A stretch of DNA of 55,969 bases from contig NZ_JBHIKY010000025.1 of the NCBI RefSeq assembly GCF_042139015.1, forward strand, positions 1-55,969. Reading direction: 5' to 3'. The position numbers and the translations under genes are program-made. Positions within the stretch are counted from its first letter, which is position 1. Every line of letters begins with the position of its first letter. The notes under the pieces were generated by a model. That model saw only the letters and a list, made by a program, of their open reading frames with translations, was not told the DNA's origin and did no database searches. Of this stretch, positions 34,219 through 43,000 are shown piece by piece. This DNA comes from JBHIKY01 sp042139015. GTDB lineage: Bacteria > Bacillota > Bacilli > Bacillales > Marinococcaceae.

Positions 34219-34956
34219 ATGTCTACTATTCAAGATAAAGTTGTTGTCATAATGGGTGCATCAAGTGGGATTGGTGAAGCAACAACTAAGTTACTTGCTC
34301 AACAAGGTGCCAAACTAATCATAGCTGCACGACGTTTGGAGCGTTTAGAGGCCATCAAAGAAGAATACCCGGAGGGCGATATTCATATTCAACAAGCAGA
34401 TGTCACCAACTATGAAGATGTCAAAAAAGTAGTGGGGCTTGCTATGGACACCTATGGCAGAATTGATGTTCTTTATAACAATGCAGGGATTATGCCGACT
34501 GCGCCAATTGTGGAAGGTCGTCGTGAAGAATGGCAGCAAATGTTGGATATCAATGTAATGGGAGTTTTAAACGGCATTGCTGCGGTGGTACCTATTATGG
34601 CAATTCAAAAATCGGGGCATATTATCGCAACGGATTCTGTAGCTGGTCATGTGGTATATCCTGATTCAGCCATATATTGTGGAACAAAGTTTGCTGTGCG
34701 TGCGATTATGGAAGGTCTACGACAAGAACAACGGGAGAATAATATTAAATCAACTATTATATCACCTGGAGCTGTGGCAACCGAGCTATATCAAACCATT
34801 AATGACAAAAATGTCTCAGAAGATCTCCATAAGGCACAAAAAGAATGGGGATTAGTTGCGGATGATATTGCATCAGCTGTGGTGTTTGCGATTGATACAC
34901 CTGGTCGAATGGCAGTTAGTGACATGATTGTTCGTCCGACAACTCAACCCATGTAA
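34219..34956 (+). CDS. Short-chain dehydrogenase/reductase
   Basis: 245 aa classical SDR. Cofactor motif MGASSGIGEAT (TGxxxGxG type), NNAGIMP, catalytic Ser in ATDSVAGH, YxxxK in YCGTKFAV. The arginines after the second strand (AARRLERL) favour NADP(H). Start set at 34219, 10 nt after AAAGGATG. Substrate unknown. Followed by a second SDR 89 bp downstream, with about 45% visible similarity in the motifs, suggesting an old duplication. Confidence 0.92.
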   Translation: MSTIQDKVVVIMGASSGIGEATTKLLAQQGAKLIIAARRLERLEAIKEEYPEGDIHIQQADVTNYEDVKKVVGLAMDTYGRIDVLYNNAGIMPTAPIVEGRREEWQQMLDINVMGVLNGIAAVVPIMAIQKSGHIIATDSVAGHVVYPDSAIYCGTKFAVRAIMEGLRQEQRENNIKSTIISPGAVATELYQTINDKNVSEDLHKAQKEWGLVADDIASAVVFAIDTPGRMAVSDMIVRPTTQPM

Positions 34957-35045
34957 GCCTATAAAGCTGCACTGCTCTTTCTTTTACGAGTAAGCCAAAA
35001 GAAGGAATGACCATTCTCAGCCTTTAAAGGGAGGGACTTATTATA

Positions 35046-35792
35046 ATGAAGAATCTAAAAAACAAAGTCGTTATCATTACAGGTGCTTCAAGTGGCATTG
35101 GAAAAGCAAATGCGTTGTATCTCGCAGAGAATGGAGCAAAAGTTGTTTTAGGAGATGTACGTGAAGAGCGTTTGCAAACAGTAGTTGATGAAATTAAAAG
35201 TGTAGATGGGGAAGTTTCGTCGCAGGTGACAGATGTGACAAAGCGAAATCAAGTCGAAACCCTCGTGGCTAAAGGTATGGATAGCTTTGGTAGCATTGAC
35301 GTTATCATAAATTGCGCCGGTGTCATGCCACAATCCTACCTGTGCGAAAATAATTACGAGGAATGGGAACGCGGCATAGACACAAACATTAAAGGAGTAC
35401 TTTATGGGATAGGGGCCGTTCTTCCCATCATGCATAAACAACAGACAGGGCACATCATTAACATTTCGTCAATTGGCGCACATAACGTTATACCTGGAGG
35501 AGCCGTATACAGCGCAACTAAATATGCTGTTAAAGCTATAACCGAAGGATTGCGTAAGGAAGAGGCCGAAAATAATAAAAGCATTCGTGTAACAAGTATC
35601 TCACCTGGATCCATAGATACAGAATTTACTCATTCTATTGCAGATCCTGAAATTAGAGCTAAATTTGATGAATTAAGCGAAAATGCAATAGAACCTGAAT
35701 CAGTAGCTCGTTTAATTGCATTTGCAATTAACGAAGAAGAACATGTTGCACTAAATGAAGTGATTATCCGTCCTACTGAACAGATCCTATAA
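35046..35792 (+). CDS. Short-chain dehydrogenase/reductase
   Basis: 248 aa classical SDR. ITGASSGIGKAN, NCAGVMPQ (Cys replacing the second Asn of NNAG), NISSIGAH (catalytic Ser), YSATKYAV (YxxxK). The Asp in LGDVREER after strand 2 favours NAD(H), unlike the first SDR. AAAGGGAGG lies 13 nt upstream. The pair with opposite cofactor preference could interconvert an alcohol and ketone in two steps (inference). Confidence 0.92.
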   Translation: MKNLKNKVVIITGASSGIGKANALYLAENGAKVVLGDVREERLQTVVDEIKSVDGEVSSQVTDVTKRNQVETLVAKGMDSFGSIDVIINCAGVMPQSYLCENNYEEWERGIDTNIKGVLYGIGAVLPIMHKQQTGHIINISSIGAHNVIPGGAVYSATKYAVKAITEGLRKEEAENNKSIRVTSISPGSIDTEFTHSIADPEIRAKFDELSENAIEPESVARLIAFAINEEEHVALNEVIIRPTEQIL

Positions 35793-35875
35793 AAGGGACA
35801 ACCCTATCGAGAAACCCCTAAGCTCGTCTTTAGAGTTACCAAAGCTAATATAGATCCTAATAAGGAGGGAGAAGA

Positions 35876-36235
35876 GTGAACCTAGAAAATCAACACCTTA
35901 TCCTTTCATTTGGAGATGAGAAACTTAAAGCGTCATTAGAGAACAATGCCACAGTTAGACAGTTTATCAAGAACCTACCCGTTACGTACTCGATGAATGA
36001 TTTATTTAATCGTGAAAAATTTGTAGAAGTAAACGACTTAGAAGTAGAGCGAACTGTCTCCAGCTACGGTAAAGGAGATATCTCCTACTGGACACCAGGA
36101 AAGGCATTGGTGATTTATTATAATGATGATGATGAACCTATCCAAGGTCTTGTGAAGCTCGGCGAAATCTTGGAAGGCACTGAGCGATTAGAAAATTATC
36201 CTGGAACTATCGAAGTAACGATAAATATAGAGTAA
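35876..36235 (+). CDS. Cyclophilin-like-fold protein (small, cytosolic)
   Basis: 119 aa with GTG start, AAGGAGGG 8 nt upstream. The pattern NATVRQFIKNLPVTYSMND, then SYWTPGKALVIYYNDDDEP and GLVKLGEILEG, matches the Cyclophil_like family, which has the cyclophilin fold but no demonstrated isomerase residues. A lipoprotein paralogue is encoded at 37318. Such proteins commonly neighbour SDR, AKR and flavin-dependent genes. Biochemical role unknown. Confidence 0.8.
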   Translation: MNLENQHLILSFGDEKLKASLENNATVRQFIKNLPVTYSMNDLFNREKFVEVNDLEVERTVSSYGKGDISYWTPGKALVIYYNDDDEPIQGLVKLGEILEGTERLENYPGTIEVTINIE

Positions 36236-36314
36236 TAAACAAACCAAAAGTGGATAATACAAACCGATGTGAGGATTCTAAGAAGTAGTGAAAGATAGGC
36301 AGGGGATTTCAAAC

Positions 36315-36884
36315 ATGAATATGGAAGAATTTATTGAATTTTGCAAAGAAGGAAATCCTATCTCTGGAGAGGATAAGGAGCTCCATGGATTGTTAACACA
36401 ATGTAGCTTCGAAGCTCAAAGAATTACGATGGATTTAAATACATCCTATCATTCAAAAGAAGAAATTGTAGAGATTTTCAGTGAATTGACAGGATACAAA
36501 GTTGACTCATCTTTTATGTGTTTTCCGTCATTCTACACTGACTTTGGCAAAAATATCACTATTGGGAAAAACGTATTTTTTAATACAGGCTGCTCGTTCC
36601 AAGATAGAGGCGGAATTTTTGTTGGAAACGGTTCACTGATAGGTATGAATGTTACGATTTCTACACTAAATCATGGCTTATCCATAGAAACAAGAAACAC
36701 AACATACCCCTTGCCAGTCAAAATTGGCGAAAATGTATGGATTGGATCGAGCTCATCAATACTGCCTGGTGTAACGATTGGGGACAACGCTGTTGTTGCA
36801 GCAGGAGCAGTTGTCACTAAGGATGTTCCACAAAACACTGTTGTAGCAGGCGTACCAGCAAAGGTAATTAAAAAACTAGTTTAG
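36315..36884 (+). CDS. Sugar O-acetyltransferase (LbH/maltose acetyltransferase type)
   Basis: About 189 aa. N-terminal helical segment, then left-handed beta-helix hexapeptide repeats: FGKNITIGKNVFFNTGCSFQ, IGENVWIGSSSSILPGVTIG, NAVVAAGAVVTKDVPQNTVV. The catalytic His is in STLNHGLS. CoA-dependent acetylation of a sugar or similar acceptor. Start chosen at the ATG at 36315 with AGGGG 9 nt upstream; an in-frame GTG at 36288 gives nine more residues and cannot be excluded. Confidence 0.88.
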   Translation: MNMEEFIEFCKEGNPISGEDKELHGLLTQCSFEAQRITMDLNTSYHSKEEIVEIFSELTGYKVDSSFMCFPSFYTDFGKNITIGKNVFFNTGCSFQDRGGIFVGNGSLIGMNVTISTLNHGLSIETRNTTYPLPVKIGENVWIGSSSSILPGVTIGDNAVVAAGAVVTKDVPQNTVVAGVPAKVIKKLV

Positions 36885-36905
36885 TTATTACATTAAAAGT
36901 AAGTC

Positions 36906-36996
36906 ATTTAAATAAAAAGGAAGTGTTGGAAATGTCCATCTACTTCCTTTACTTTCTGTATTCCACGAATTACTTCCAAACACTATTTATTTAAAG
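36906..36996. repeat. Nested inverted repeats (possible terminator inside a larger stem)
   Basis: Inner hairpin AAAGGAAGT...ACTTCCTTT (36916-36950). An outer imperfect stem pairs TTTAAATAAA and AGTGTTGGAA (36907-36931) with TTCCAAACACT and TTTATTTAAA (36974-36995). It lies just after the acetyltransferase. It may be a terminator or a tiny MITE-like element. Confidence 0.45.
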
Positions 36997-37171
36997 ATTA
37001 AAAATTATTTACCATTCCCCATTTCTTAAGAACTTCTACTCCTAAATTCCAATTAAAATCCACAAACTATGTTGATAAATGTTATTGGCTTAAAATTTCA
37101 AAATGGCCATATATTTGATGCCTCTTTGTAATTTCTTTTGTGAAAAACGAATATAGGAGGAGACAAACTTG

Positions 37172-37321
37172 ATGAAAAAAGTGTTAAAATCATCTGAATT
37201 TCATATACAGATTTATATTAACAAACATTACGCATTTCCCTTGCCTATAATCTTAGGACATAAAGGGCTTAGGTGTAATCAAAAGAGCAAGAAAAAATGG
37301 ATAAGGAGACTAATGATATGA
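37172..37321 (+). CDS. Short basic ORF coupled to the lipoprotein gene (49 aa)
   Basis: Reads MKKVLKSSEFHIQIYINKHY and ends KKKWIRRLMI. TAGGAGGAG lies 11 nt upstream of the ATG, and its TGA overlaps the ATG of the following lipoprotein gene (ATGA). The coupling supports translation; no family recognised. It may be a leader peptide or a gene remnant. Confidence 0.35.
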   Translation: MKKVLKSSEFHIQIYINKHYAFPLPIILGHKGLRCNQKSKKKWIRRLMI

Positions 37322-37878
37322 AAAAATTGTTGACGTTAGCTTCTGCTATTATGATTGTCTTTACCCTTTCAGCATGTGGAGATGATAACAACGAAGGAAG
37401 TAATTCTAATGACAGTGAGACTAGAAGTAATCCAGATAACGAACAAGAGAATACATCTGAGGAAATAAATAATGAAAACACTCAGAATTCTACAGGGAAT
37501 AATGATGATTCGGATAATTCAGAAGAAAAAATAATAGTGACTCTTGACAACGGGGAAATCATTATAAATGTTTATGATAATCCGACTAGTAGGGAATTTT
37601 TAGCACAACTTCCTTTGACACTAACATTCGAGGAATTTGGGGGATTTGAAAAACTTAGTTATCCACCGGAAGAATTAACTACGGAAGGGGCACCTTCTGG
37701 CTATACACCTGAACGTGAAGATTTTGCTTATTATTCTCCATGGGGAGATGTGGCCATGTTTTATGATGATCATAGATACTCTAATGGACTTGTTAAATTA
37801 GGAGAAATTGAGTCTGGGGTAGAATTACTTGAAAGTATGAATGATGACTTTACAGTTTCCATTGAAAGAATGGATTAA
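37318..37878 (+). CDS. Lipoprotein with cyclophilin-like domain
   Basis: 186 aa. Lipoprotein signal MKKLLTLASAIMIVFTLSAC with lipobox LSAC; the Cys would be lipidated and the protein anchored outside the membrane. A 60-residue Asn/Ser/Asp/Glu-rich linker follows, then a cyclophilin-like domain (REFLAQLPLTLTFEEF, YSPWGDVAMFYDDHRYSNG, LVKLGEIESG) paralogous to the cytosolic protein at 35876. Start at 37318, 9 nt after AAGGAG. The combination suggests a surface binding role (inference). Confidence 0.85.
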   Translation: MKKLLTLASAIMIVFTLSACGDDNNEGSNSNDSETRSNPDNEQENTSEEINNENTQNSTGNNDDSDNSEEKIIVTLDNGEIIINVYDNPTSREFLAQLPLTLTFEEFGGFEKLSYPPEELTTEGAPSGYTPEREDFAYYSPWGDVAMFYDDHRYSNGLVKLGEIESGVELLESMNDDFTVSIERMD

Positions 37879-38010
37879 AGGAAATCTAGTAATTAACTAC
37901 TAAACTATTGAGAACATCTATTAATATTCAATTTGAGGATGTTAAATAAAAAAGCCAATTATTCGAAAAATCAGCAATACTATAAACTTACTAGACGGGG
38001 AGTGAATAAA

Positions 38011-38859
38011 TTGAAAACAGTAAAAATTGCCGGGAGAGAAATTTTTCCAATAGGTTTAGGTACTTGGAACATGGGAGATGACAAGGAAAAGTATACACAA
38101 GAATTAAATGCTTTAAGAGCGGGTTTAGAGGCGGGTGTCCAAGTCATTGATACAGCAGAAATGTATGGTAACGGGAATTCTGAAAGATTAGTAGGTAACG
38201 CCATTGAACTATTTGAACGAGAAAAGCTATTATTAGTATCAAAAGTACTTCCTGAAAACGCATCGAAAAAACAATTATCCATAAGTCTAGATAACTCCTT
38301 AAAACGATTGAAAACAGATTATCTAGATCTTTATTTACTTCATTGGAAAGGTAGTATTCCAATTGAAGAAACAATAGAAGCAATGGAAAAGGCTAAAATG
38401 CAAGGGACAATTAAATCCTGGGGAGTTTCAAATTTTGATGTAAATCAAATGAAAAAATTATTAAATCTGCCCAATGGTCATAACTGCGTCACAAATCAAG
38501 TACGTTATAACTTAGGAGATCGAGGGATAGATTTCGATTTAGTTCCTATGATGAAAGAAAATAGAAAGCCACTAATGGCATATGCTCCTGTAGCTAGAGG
38601 AGATAAATTAGGTTCTGCTCTAACGAAACAACAAGTTTTACTGGATATTTCTAAAAAGTATAATGTAGATGTTTTTCAAATTCTATTGGCCTGGAGTATC
38701 CGTAATGGAGAGACCATTCCTATACCACAATCTAGTAATCCTAAGCATGTAATAAAGAATGTAAAAGCTGTTAACATTGAGCTTACAGAAGAGGATTTAA
38801 AGAAAATAGATTCTGTCTATCCAGAACCAAGTGTGAGTGAGCCACTAGCTTTGTGGTAA
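38011..38859 (+). CDS. Aldo/keto reductase
   Basis: 282 aa from a TTG start preceded by GGGGAG; a longer reading from 37933 has no site. AKR tetrad: Asp in VIDTAEMYGNG (with Tyr three residues later), Lys in LLVSKVLP, His in LYLLHWKG. C-terminal NADPH-binding PIPQSSNPKHVIKN. NADPH-dependent reduction of a carbonyl; substrate not predictable. Last gene of module 2 before attachment-like site 3; the canonical AKR length supports the TTG start. Confidence 0.9.
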   Translation: MKTVKIAGREIFPIGLGTWNMGDDKEKYTQELNALRAGLEAGVQVIDTAEMYGNGNSERLVGNAIELFEREKLLLVSKVLPENASKKQLSISLDNSLKRLKTDYLDLYLLHWKGSIPIEETIEAMEKAKMQGTIKSWGVSNFDVNQMKKLLNLPNGHNCVTNQVRYNLGDRGIDFDLVPMMKENRKPLMAYAPVARGDKLGSALTKQQVLLDISKKYNVDVFQILLAWSIRNGETIPIPQSSNPKHVIKNVKAVNIELTEEDLKKIDSVYPEPSVSEPLALW

Positions 38860-39113
38860 TTAACCTTAATTACAAAGGTACTAGTATTTGTATGGGCTCC
38901 CACAGAAAACTGTAAACTAAAAAAGTCTAACACTGATTAATAGGTAATTAGGAATTGATGGTTTCGTAATGAGGGAAACAGATAGTTTCCGCTTTGCAGT
39001 TCTAGGATTTATTTCTTCATTCAATTTGCGTACCACACATTTTTTTAAAATGTTTAGTTCATACGGTTAAAGAACCATTTCTTTTATTCTGAATTCTAGG
39101 TGATGTTTTTAGT
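38860..39113. other. Intergenic DNA after the AKR gene
   Basis: A short hairpin (GGAAACagataGTTTCC near 38978-38994) is the only structure seen. No gene. Confidence 0.4.
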
Positions 39114-39326
39114 GACTGGATTATGACTGGATACTGTTCATAAAGTATTAAAACTTATTGTGGTTTATAAATTCACTTTGCGTTGGAAACCTTGGTATAA
39201 CAAGGTTCTGAGGGTCTTATTATTGTCCTATTAAATAGCCGAGTGAATGGGCGGCATGATGTAGTAACTCCCAAAATCCTTTAATGACAAGGGTTTTGAA
39301 GTTTAGAAGGCCTGAAATGACTGGAT
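39114..39326 (+). repeat. Attachment-like site 3
   Basis: Direct repeats GACTGGAT at 39114 and 39125; core ATGGGCGGCATGATGTA at 39247-39263 (133 bp); right arm GACTGGAT at 39319, 72 bp from core start. The first 40 bp share long identity with site 2 (GACTGGATTATGACTGGATA and further to TTCATAAA). Confidence 0.75.
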
Positions 39327-39350
39327 TTTAAGATTAAATATAAAATTAAG

Positions 39351-39388
39351 AAGCCCCTCAAGAGTTTTTTGAACCTTTTGAGGGGCTT
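39351..39388 (+). terminator. Terminator after site 3
   Basis: AAGCCCCTCAA...TTGAGGGGCTT stem followed by CTTT; 88 bp after the core. Confidence 0.7.
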
Positions 39389-39790
39389 CTTTACCTGCAG
39401 GATATTCTTAGATTTTTATAACGATCTAATAATTGTTAAGAGACCTCTTATTTAAACTTTTTTCTTTTGGTAAGGATATTAGCGCTGATGCCATTGTCTC
39501 GAATCAAAGGAACGAGTAGCGCATAAATCCTCACAACATTATGGGGGCTATTTACAATGAATGAATTTGCTGATTGGAATTCCAGAATGGACATAAAAGC
39601 TCAATTACAAGTTGAATTAATTCTATTCCTATCTCTAGTATGAGAGAGCTTGAGAATCCTCGTGGCCACAGTACTTAGCGCACGCTTCCACGAAATGTAA
39701 CCGCTCTAGTGATGGTGGGAAATGAAACAAATAGACTAGGAGGAAGAATAGATTTCTCGGGATCTCATTTTGGTTTACATTTTTACGATC
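39389..39790. other. Non-coding start of module 3
   Basis: About 400 bp with no intact gene. The stretch 39550-39760 contains short open runs without ribosome sites. Nothing identified. Confidence 0.4.
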
Positions 39791-39819
39791 TTGACTATTT
39801 TGAAATCAATTGGTAGAGT
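39791..39819 (+). promoter_or_regulatory. Promoter of the SAM-riboswitch transcript
   Basis: TTGACT (39791-39796), 17-bp spacer, TAGAGT (39814-39819). It lies about 20 bp upstream of the riboswitch P1 stem. Confidence 0.5.
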
Positions 39820-39837
39820 TGTGAAAAATGTAAATAT

Positions 39838-39988
39838 TTCTTATCAAGAGAGGTGGAGGGACTGGCCCTTAGAAACCTCAGCAGCAGATCTTTAAGACAC
39901 TGTGCTAATTCCAGAGGGTGATCTTACCTGATAGATAGGAGCTTCTTTTATTTGTCGGAAACGCACTCGTTTAGAGTGCGTTTTTTTC
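39838..39988 (+). promoter_or_regulatory. SAM-I (S-box) riboswitch with terminator
   Basis: Conserved S-box elements in order: P1 strand TTATCAAGAGAGGTGGAGGG, then ACTGGCCC, GAAACCTCAGCAGC, TAAGACACTGTGCTAATTCC and the closing strand CTGATAGATA. A terminator hairpin (AAACGCACTC/GAGTGCGTTT, 39959-39983) with T7 follows. When SAM is bound the aptamer is stable and transcription ends; at low SAM the mmuP-mmuM genes are expressed. This fits methionine salvage. Confidence 0.93.
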
Positions 39989-40051
39989 TTGAGGAGGGAA
40001 GTAGTCTTACTTTTTGTTCAACATTTTCAAAAGTATTAGGAGAGTGCCGTT

Positions 40052-41470
40052 ATGAAGTCACAAGGTCAAAAATTTAAAAGGGAAATGAAAACGCGGCATT
40101 TAGTGATGCTGTCTCTTGGAGGTGTAATTGGTACAGGGCTTTTCTTAAGTTCCGGATATACGATTCAACAAGCGGGCCCCTTTGGCACAGTGCTTGCCTA
40201 TTTAATAGGAGCATTAGTTGTTTATCTAGTCATGCTCTGCTTAGGTGAACTTTCTGTACATATGCCGGAAACTGGCGCCTTTCACAGCTATGCAGCTAAT
40301 TATATTGGTCCTGGTACAGGCTATACGGTTGCCTGGTTGTACTGGCTCACCTGGACAGTAGCACTGGGTTCAGAATTCACAGCAGCAGGTTTAATGATGC
40401 AGTTATGGTTTCCATCTGTCAGTGTTTGGATTTGGAGCGCTTTTTTTGCCGGAATAATTTTTCTGCTTAATGCGTTTACTGTGAAATTTTTTGCTGAGTC
40501 TGAATTTTGGTTTTCTTCAATCAAAGTAATTGCTATTATTCTTTTTATTATTTTGGGTACTGCTGCAATGGTGGGATTAGTTCCATTAAATGATTCAGAG
40601 CCTGCACCATTTTTATCAAATTTCACAGGTGGAGGACTGTTTCCTAATGGTGCGTTTGCTATCCTAATGACTATGCTTGCTGTGAACTTCGCCTTTTCAG
40701 GAACAGAGCTCATTGGAATCGCAGCAGGGGAAACCGTTGATCCTGAAAAAACAATTCCAAAGGCTATTCGAACCACTTTAATTAGGTTAGGGGTATTTTT
40801 TGTTGGGACGATTATTGTCCTGTCTGCTTTGCTTCCAACAAGGGAAGCCGGAGTGATTGAGAGCCCCTTTGTTGCGGTGCTAAAAAACATTGGGATTCCG
40901 TATGCCGCGGATCTTATGAATTTTGTGATTATCACTGCTATTCTATCAGCAGCTAACTCAGGGCTCTATGCATCATCCCGCATGTTGTGGTCACTTGCCG
41001 ATCGACAAACTATTTCACCGGCTTTTGCAAAATTGACCAAACGAGGCATTCCTTTGAACGCTATTGTATTCAGCATGCTTGGCGGCGGGCTTGCTCTGCT
41101 TACAAGTGTTATTGCCCCAGACACCGTCTATATTGTGCTCGTATCAATTTCAGGGCTGGCTGTTGTAGTGGTTTGGATGAGTATCAGCGCTGCCCAATTT
41201 AATTTTCGCAGGCAATATTTAAGAGAAGGGAACCGATTGGAGGACTTGGCCTATCGTACACCGTTTTATCCCTTGGTACCGATCGTTTCGTTTATCCTCT
41301 GCCTTACATCCTGCATTGGAATAGCTTTCGATCCCACTCAACGAATTGCCCTTTATTGTGGAATTCCATTTATCCTATTTTGCTATGGAAGTTATTATAT
41401 AGGACAGCATTTAAAGAAAAGAGGAACCAGATATGTCGAACCAAGCAAGTCAAAAGCACAATCCCATTGA
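40052..41470 (+). CDS. mmuP: S-methylmethionine permease (APC family)
   Basis: 472 aa with 12 membrane helices. N-terminal RHLVMLSLGGVIGTGLFLSS and substrate-binding helix patterns of the AAT/APC amino-acid permeases (GSEFTAAGLMMQLWFP; FAFSGTELIGIAAGETVDPE; ANSGLYASSRMLWSLA). Assigned as mmuP because it overlaps a homocysteine S-methyltransferase gene by 38 bp and lies behind a SAM riboswitch, the arrangement expected for uptake of S-methylmethionine. By sequence alone it could be another amino-acid permease. AGGAGAG precedes the ATG. Confidence 0.9.
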   Translation: MKSQGQKFKREMKTRHLVMLSLGGVIGTGLFLSSGYTIQQAGPFGTVLAYLIGALVVYLVMLCLGELSVHMPETGAFHSYAANYIGPGTGYTVAWLYWLTWTVALGSEFTAAGLMMQLWFPSVSVWIWSAFFAGIIFLLNAFTVKFFAESEFWFSSIKVIAIILFIILGTAAMVGLVPLNDSEPAPFLSNFTGGGLFPNGAFAILMTMLAVNFAFSGTELIGIAAGETVDPEKTIPKAIRTTLIRLGVFFVGTIIVLSALLPTREAGVIESPFVAVLKNIGIPYAADLMNFVIITAILSAANSGLYASSRMLWSLADRQTISPAFAKLTKRGIPLNAIVFSMLGGGLALLTSVIAPDTVYIVLVSISGLAVVVVWMSISAAQFNFRRQYLREGNRLEDLAYRTPFYPLVPIVSFILCLTSCIGIAFDPTQRIALYCGIPFILFCYGSYYIGQHLKKRGTRYVEPSKSKAQSH

Positions 41471-42386
41471 TTCAATTTTGCAGAAGTATTCCCCTGTCAT
41501 TCTTGATGGGGCGTTAGCGACGGAGCTTGAAAAGCACGGATGTGATTTGGATGATCCGCTTTGGTCAGCACGAGTCTTGCTGGAAAAGCCTGAAGCCATT
41601 GTCAGGGTACATGCGGATTATTTCCGCAAAGGAGCAGACATAGCTATTACGTCAAGCTACCAGGCGACAATTGACGGGTTTGCTAAGCGCGATATTAAAA
41701 AAGAGGAAGCAATAGAATTAATTAAAAAGACGGTACATCTAGCAAGACAGGCTAGAGATGAGGTTTGGAATGAGGAAGAAAACACAGGCCGCCCTAAACC
41801 TTTAGTTGCTGCCTCCGTAGGACCATATGGAGCCTATCTTGCCGATGGCTCTGAATACGCAGGAAACTACGGTGTGTCTGATAAACGTTTAGCAGACTTT
41901 CACCGCCCAAGAATGGAAGCTTTGATTGAAGCAGGTGCGGATCTTTTAGCTATAGAAACCATTCCGTCTTTTCAGGAAGCGAAAGTACTTGCTTCCTTAC
42001 TGAAAGAATTTCCGGATACATCTGCCTGGCTGTCTTTTTCCTTAAGAAGTGGAGATGCCATAAGTGATGGTACGAACCTAAAGGGATGTGCAGAAACATT
42101 TAATGATCATAAGCAAATCGCTGCCATTGGTGTGAATTGTGCCCCAATCCCTTTTGCTATAGAAGCTGTGAAAGATCTGCGTGGAAACACTGAGAAGCCA
42201 ATTATTGTTTATCCGAATTCAGGAGAAATTTATAATCCTGAAACCAAAACATGGCATAGCGAAGAAGCTTGTGACCCATTCGATATTCAGTCGGAAGCCT
42301 GGTATGAAGAGGGAGCGCGCATTATTGGCGGTTGCTGCCGAACAACACCAGAGCATATTGAATCGCTAGCTAAGAAATGGAGATAA
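41433..42386 (+). CDS. mmuM: Homocysteine S-methyltransferase
   Basis: 317 aa. The family zinc site is a Cys in GVNCAPIPF plus the Cys pair in IGGCCRTTPEHI; the N-terminus carries ILDGALATELEKHG. Transfers a methyl group from S-methylmethionine to homocysteine, yielding two methionines. Starts inside the permease gene (38-bp overlap, other frame), so translation is coupled. Controlled by the S-box upstream. Complete and intact. Confidence 0.95.
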   Translation: MSNQASQKHNPIDSILQKYSPVILDGALATELEKHGCDLDDPLWSARVLLEKPEAIVRVHADYFRKGADIAITSSYQATIDGFAKRDIKKEEAIELIKKTVHLARQARDEVWNEEENTGRPKPLVAASVGPYGAYLADGSEYAGNYGVSDKRLADFHRPRMEALIEAGADLLAIETIPSFQEAKVLASLLKEFPDTSAWLSFSLRSGDAISDGTNLKGCAETFNDHKQIAAIGVNCAPIPFAIEAVKDLRGNTEKPIIVYPNSGEIYNPETKTWHSEEACDPFDIQSEAWYEEGARIIGGCCRTTPEHIESLAKKWR

Positions 42387-42410
42387 CCTTTGTGCAATGA
42401 TTACAGGAGG

Positions 42411-42751
42411 ATGATTGACTATAATAATCGAAAGTTTATTTCTGTGGAAAATACGGAGAATGGGGAAGTTTCTTCAAAAACTTATTTTCACTACTACCAG
42501 GAGGGGCGCATTCTTTATGCAGATTACGAGGGTGGAGACATTGTAAAAGGAAAGCTGATTGGAATTGTGAATGAAGATGATACAATAGAATTCCGACGAT
42601 ACAACCACATTAACATCTCCGATGAAATAAGAGGAGGGAAATGTAAGTCCACGCCGGTAATACGGATGAAGGGAAAATCGAGCTCTATGAAAAATGGCAA
42701 TGGATTGATGAAGAGCAGACAAAAGGCGAATCAGTGATTAAAGAAGTGTAA
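42411..42751 (+). pseudogene. N-acetylglutamate synthase-like protein, frameshifted
   Basis: Reads MIDYNNRKFISVENTENGEV, SSKTYFHYYQEG, IRGGKCKSTPV, as in the short Bacillus proteins annotated n-acetylglutamate synthase. At about 42658 the frame shifts by one base: the conserved C-terminus (GKIELYEKWQWIDEEQTKGE, SVIKEV) continues in another frame to a stop at 42751. So it is a one-base indel pseudogene or a sequencing error. The start is the ATG right behind AGGAGG; that spacing is unusually tight. Lies 25 bp after mmuM. Confidence 0.75.
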
Positions 42752-42758
42752 ATAGAAG

Positions 42759-42782
42759 AGAGGATCCTTACAAGGGTCCTCT
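42759..42782 (+). terminator. Terminator
   Basis: AGAGGATCCTT-ac-AAGGGTCCTCT stem followed by ATCTTCTTC. Ends the mmu operon region. Confidence 0.65.
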
Positions 42783-42832
42783 ATCTTCTTCAACCTTTGA
42801 CCGTTGGATCAATCAGTACAAAAACGCGAGTT

Positions 42833-43000
42833 CCTTTAAGGGTCCTCTCGAGGGAACTAAGAAGAACTCTTGATATGAATGTCAAAGACCCTTTAGAAAT
42901 TTTTGTGGATCATGACAAAGTGATTCTGCAGAAATACAAGGCTAACAAAGCATGTGCCGTAACAGGGGAAATTACAGCCGACAAGGGCAGAAATGGGGCA
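42833..43000 (+). pseudogene. AbrB/SpoVT-like fragment
   Basis: Reads SRELRRTLDMNVKDPLEIFV, DHDKVILQKYKANKACAVTG, matching the second half of the AbrB swapped-hairpin DNA-binding domain plus the following linker (PxELRRxLxIxxxDxLEIxVDxxxIxLxKY). The first half of the domain (GIVRKVDELGRVVIP) is replaced by unrelated sequence, and the tail ends soon after. A truncated relic of an Abh/AbrB transition-state regulator; unlikely to bind DNA. Confidence 0.7.
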
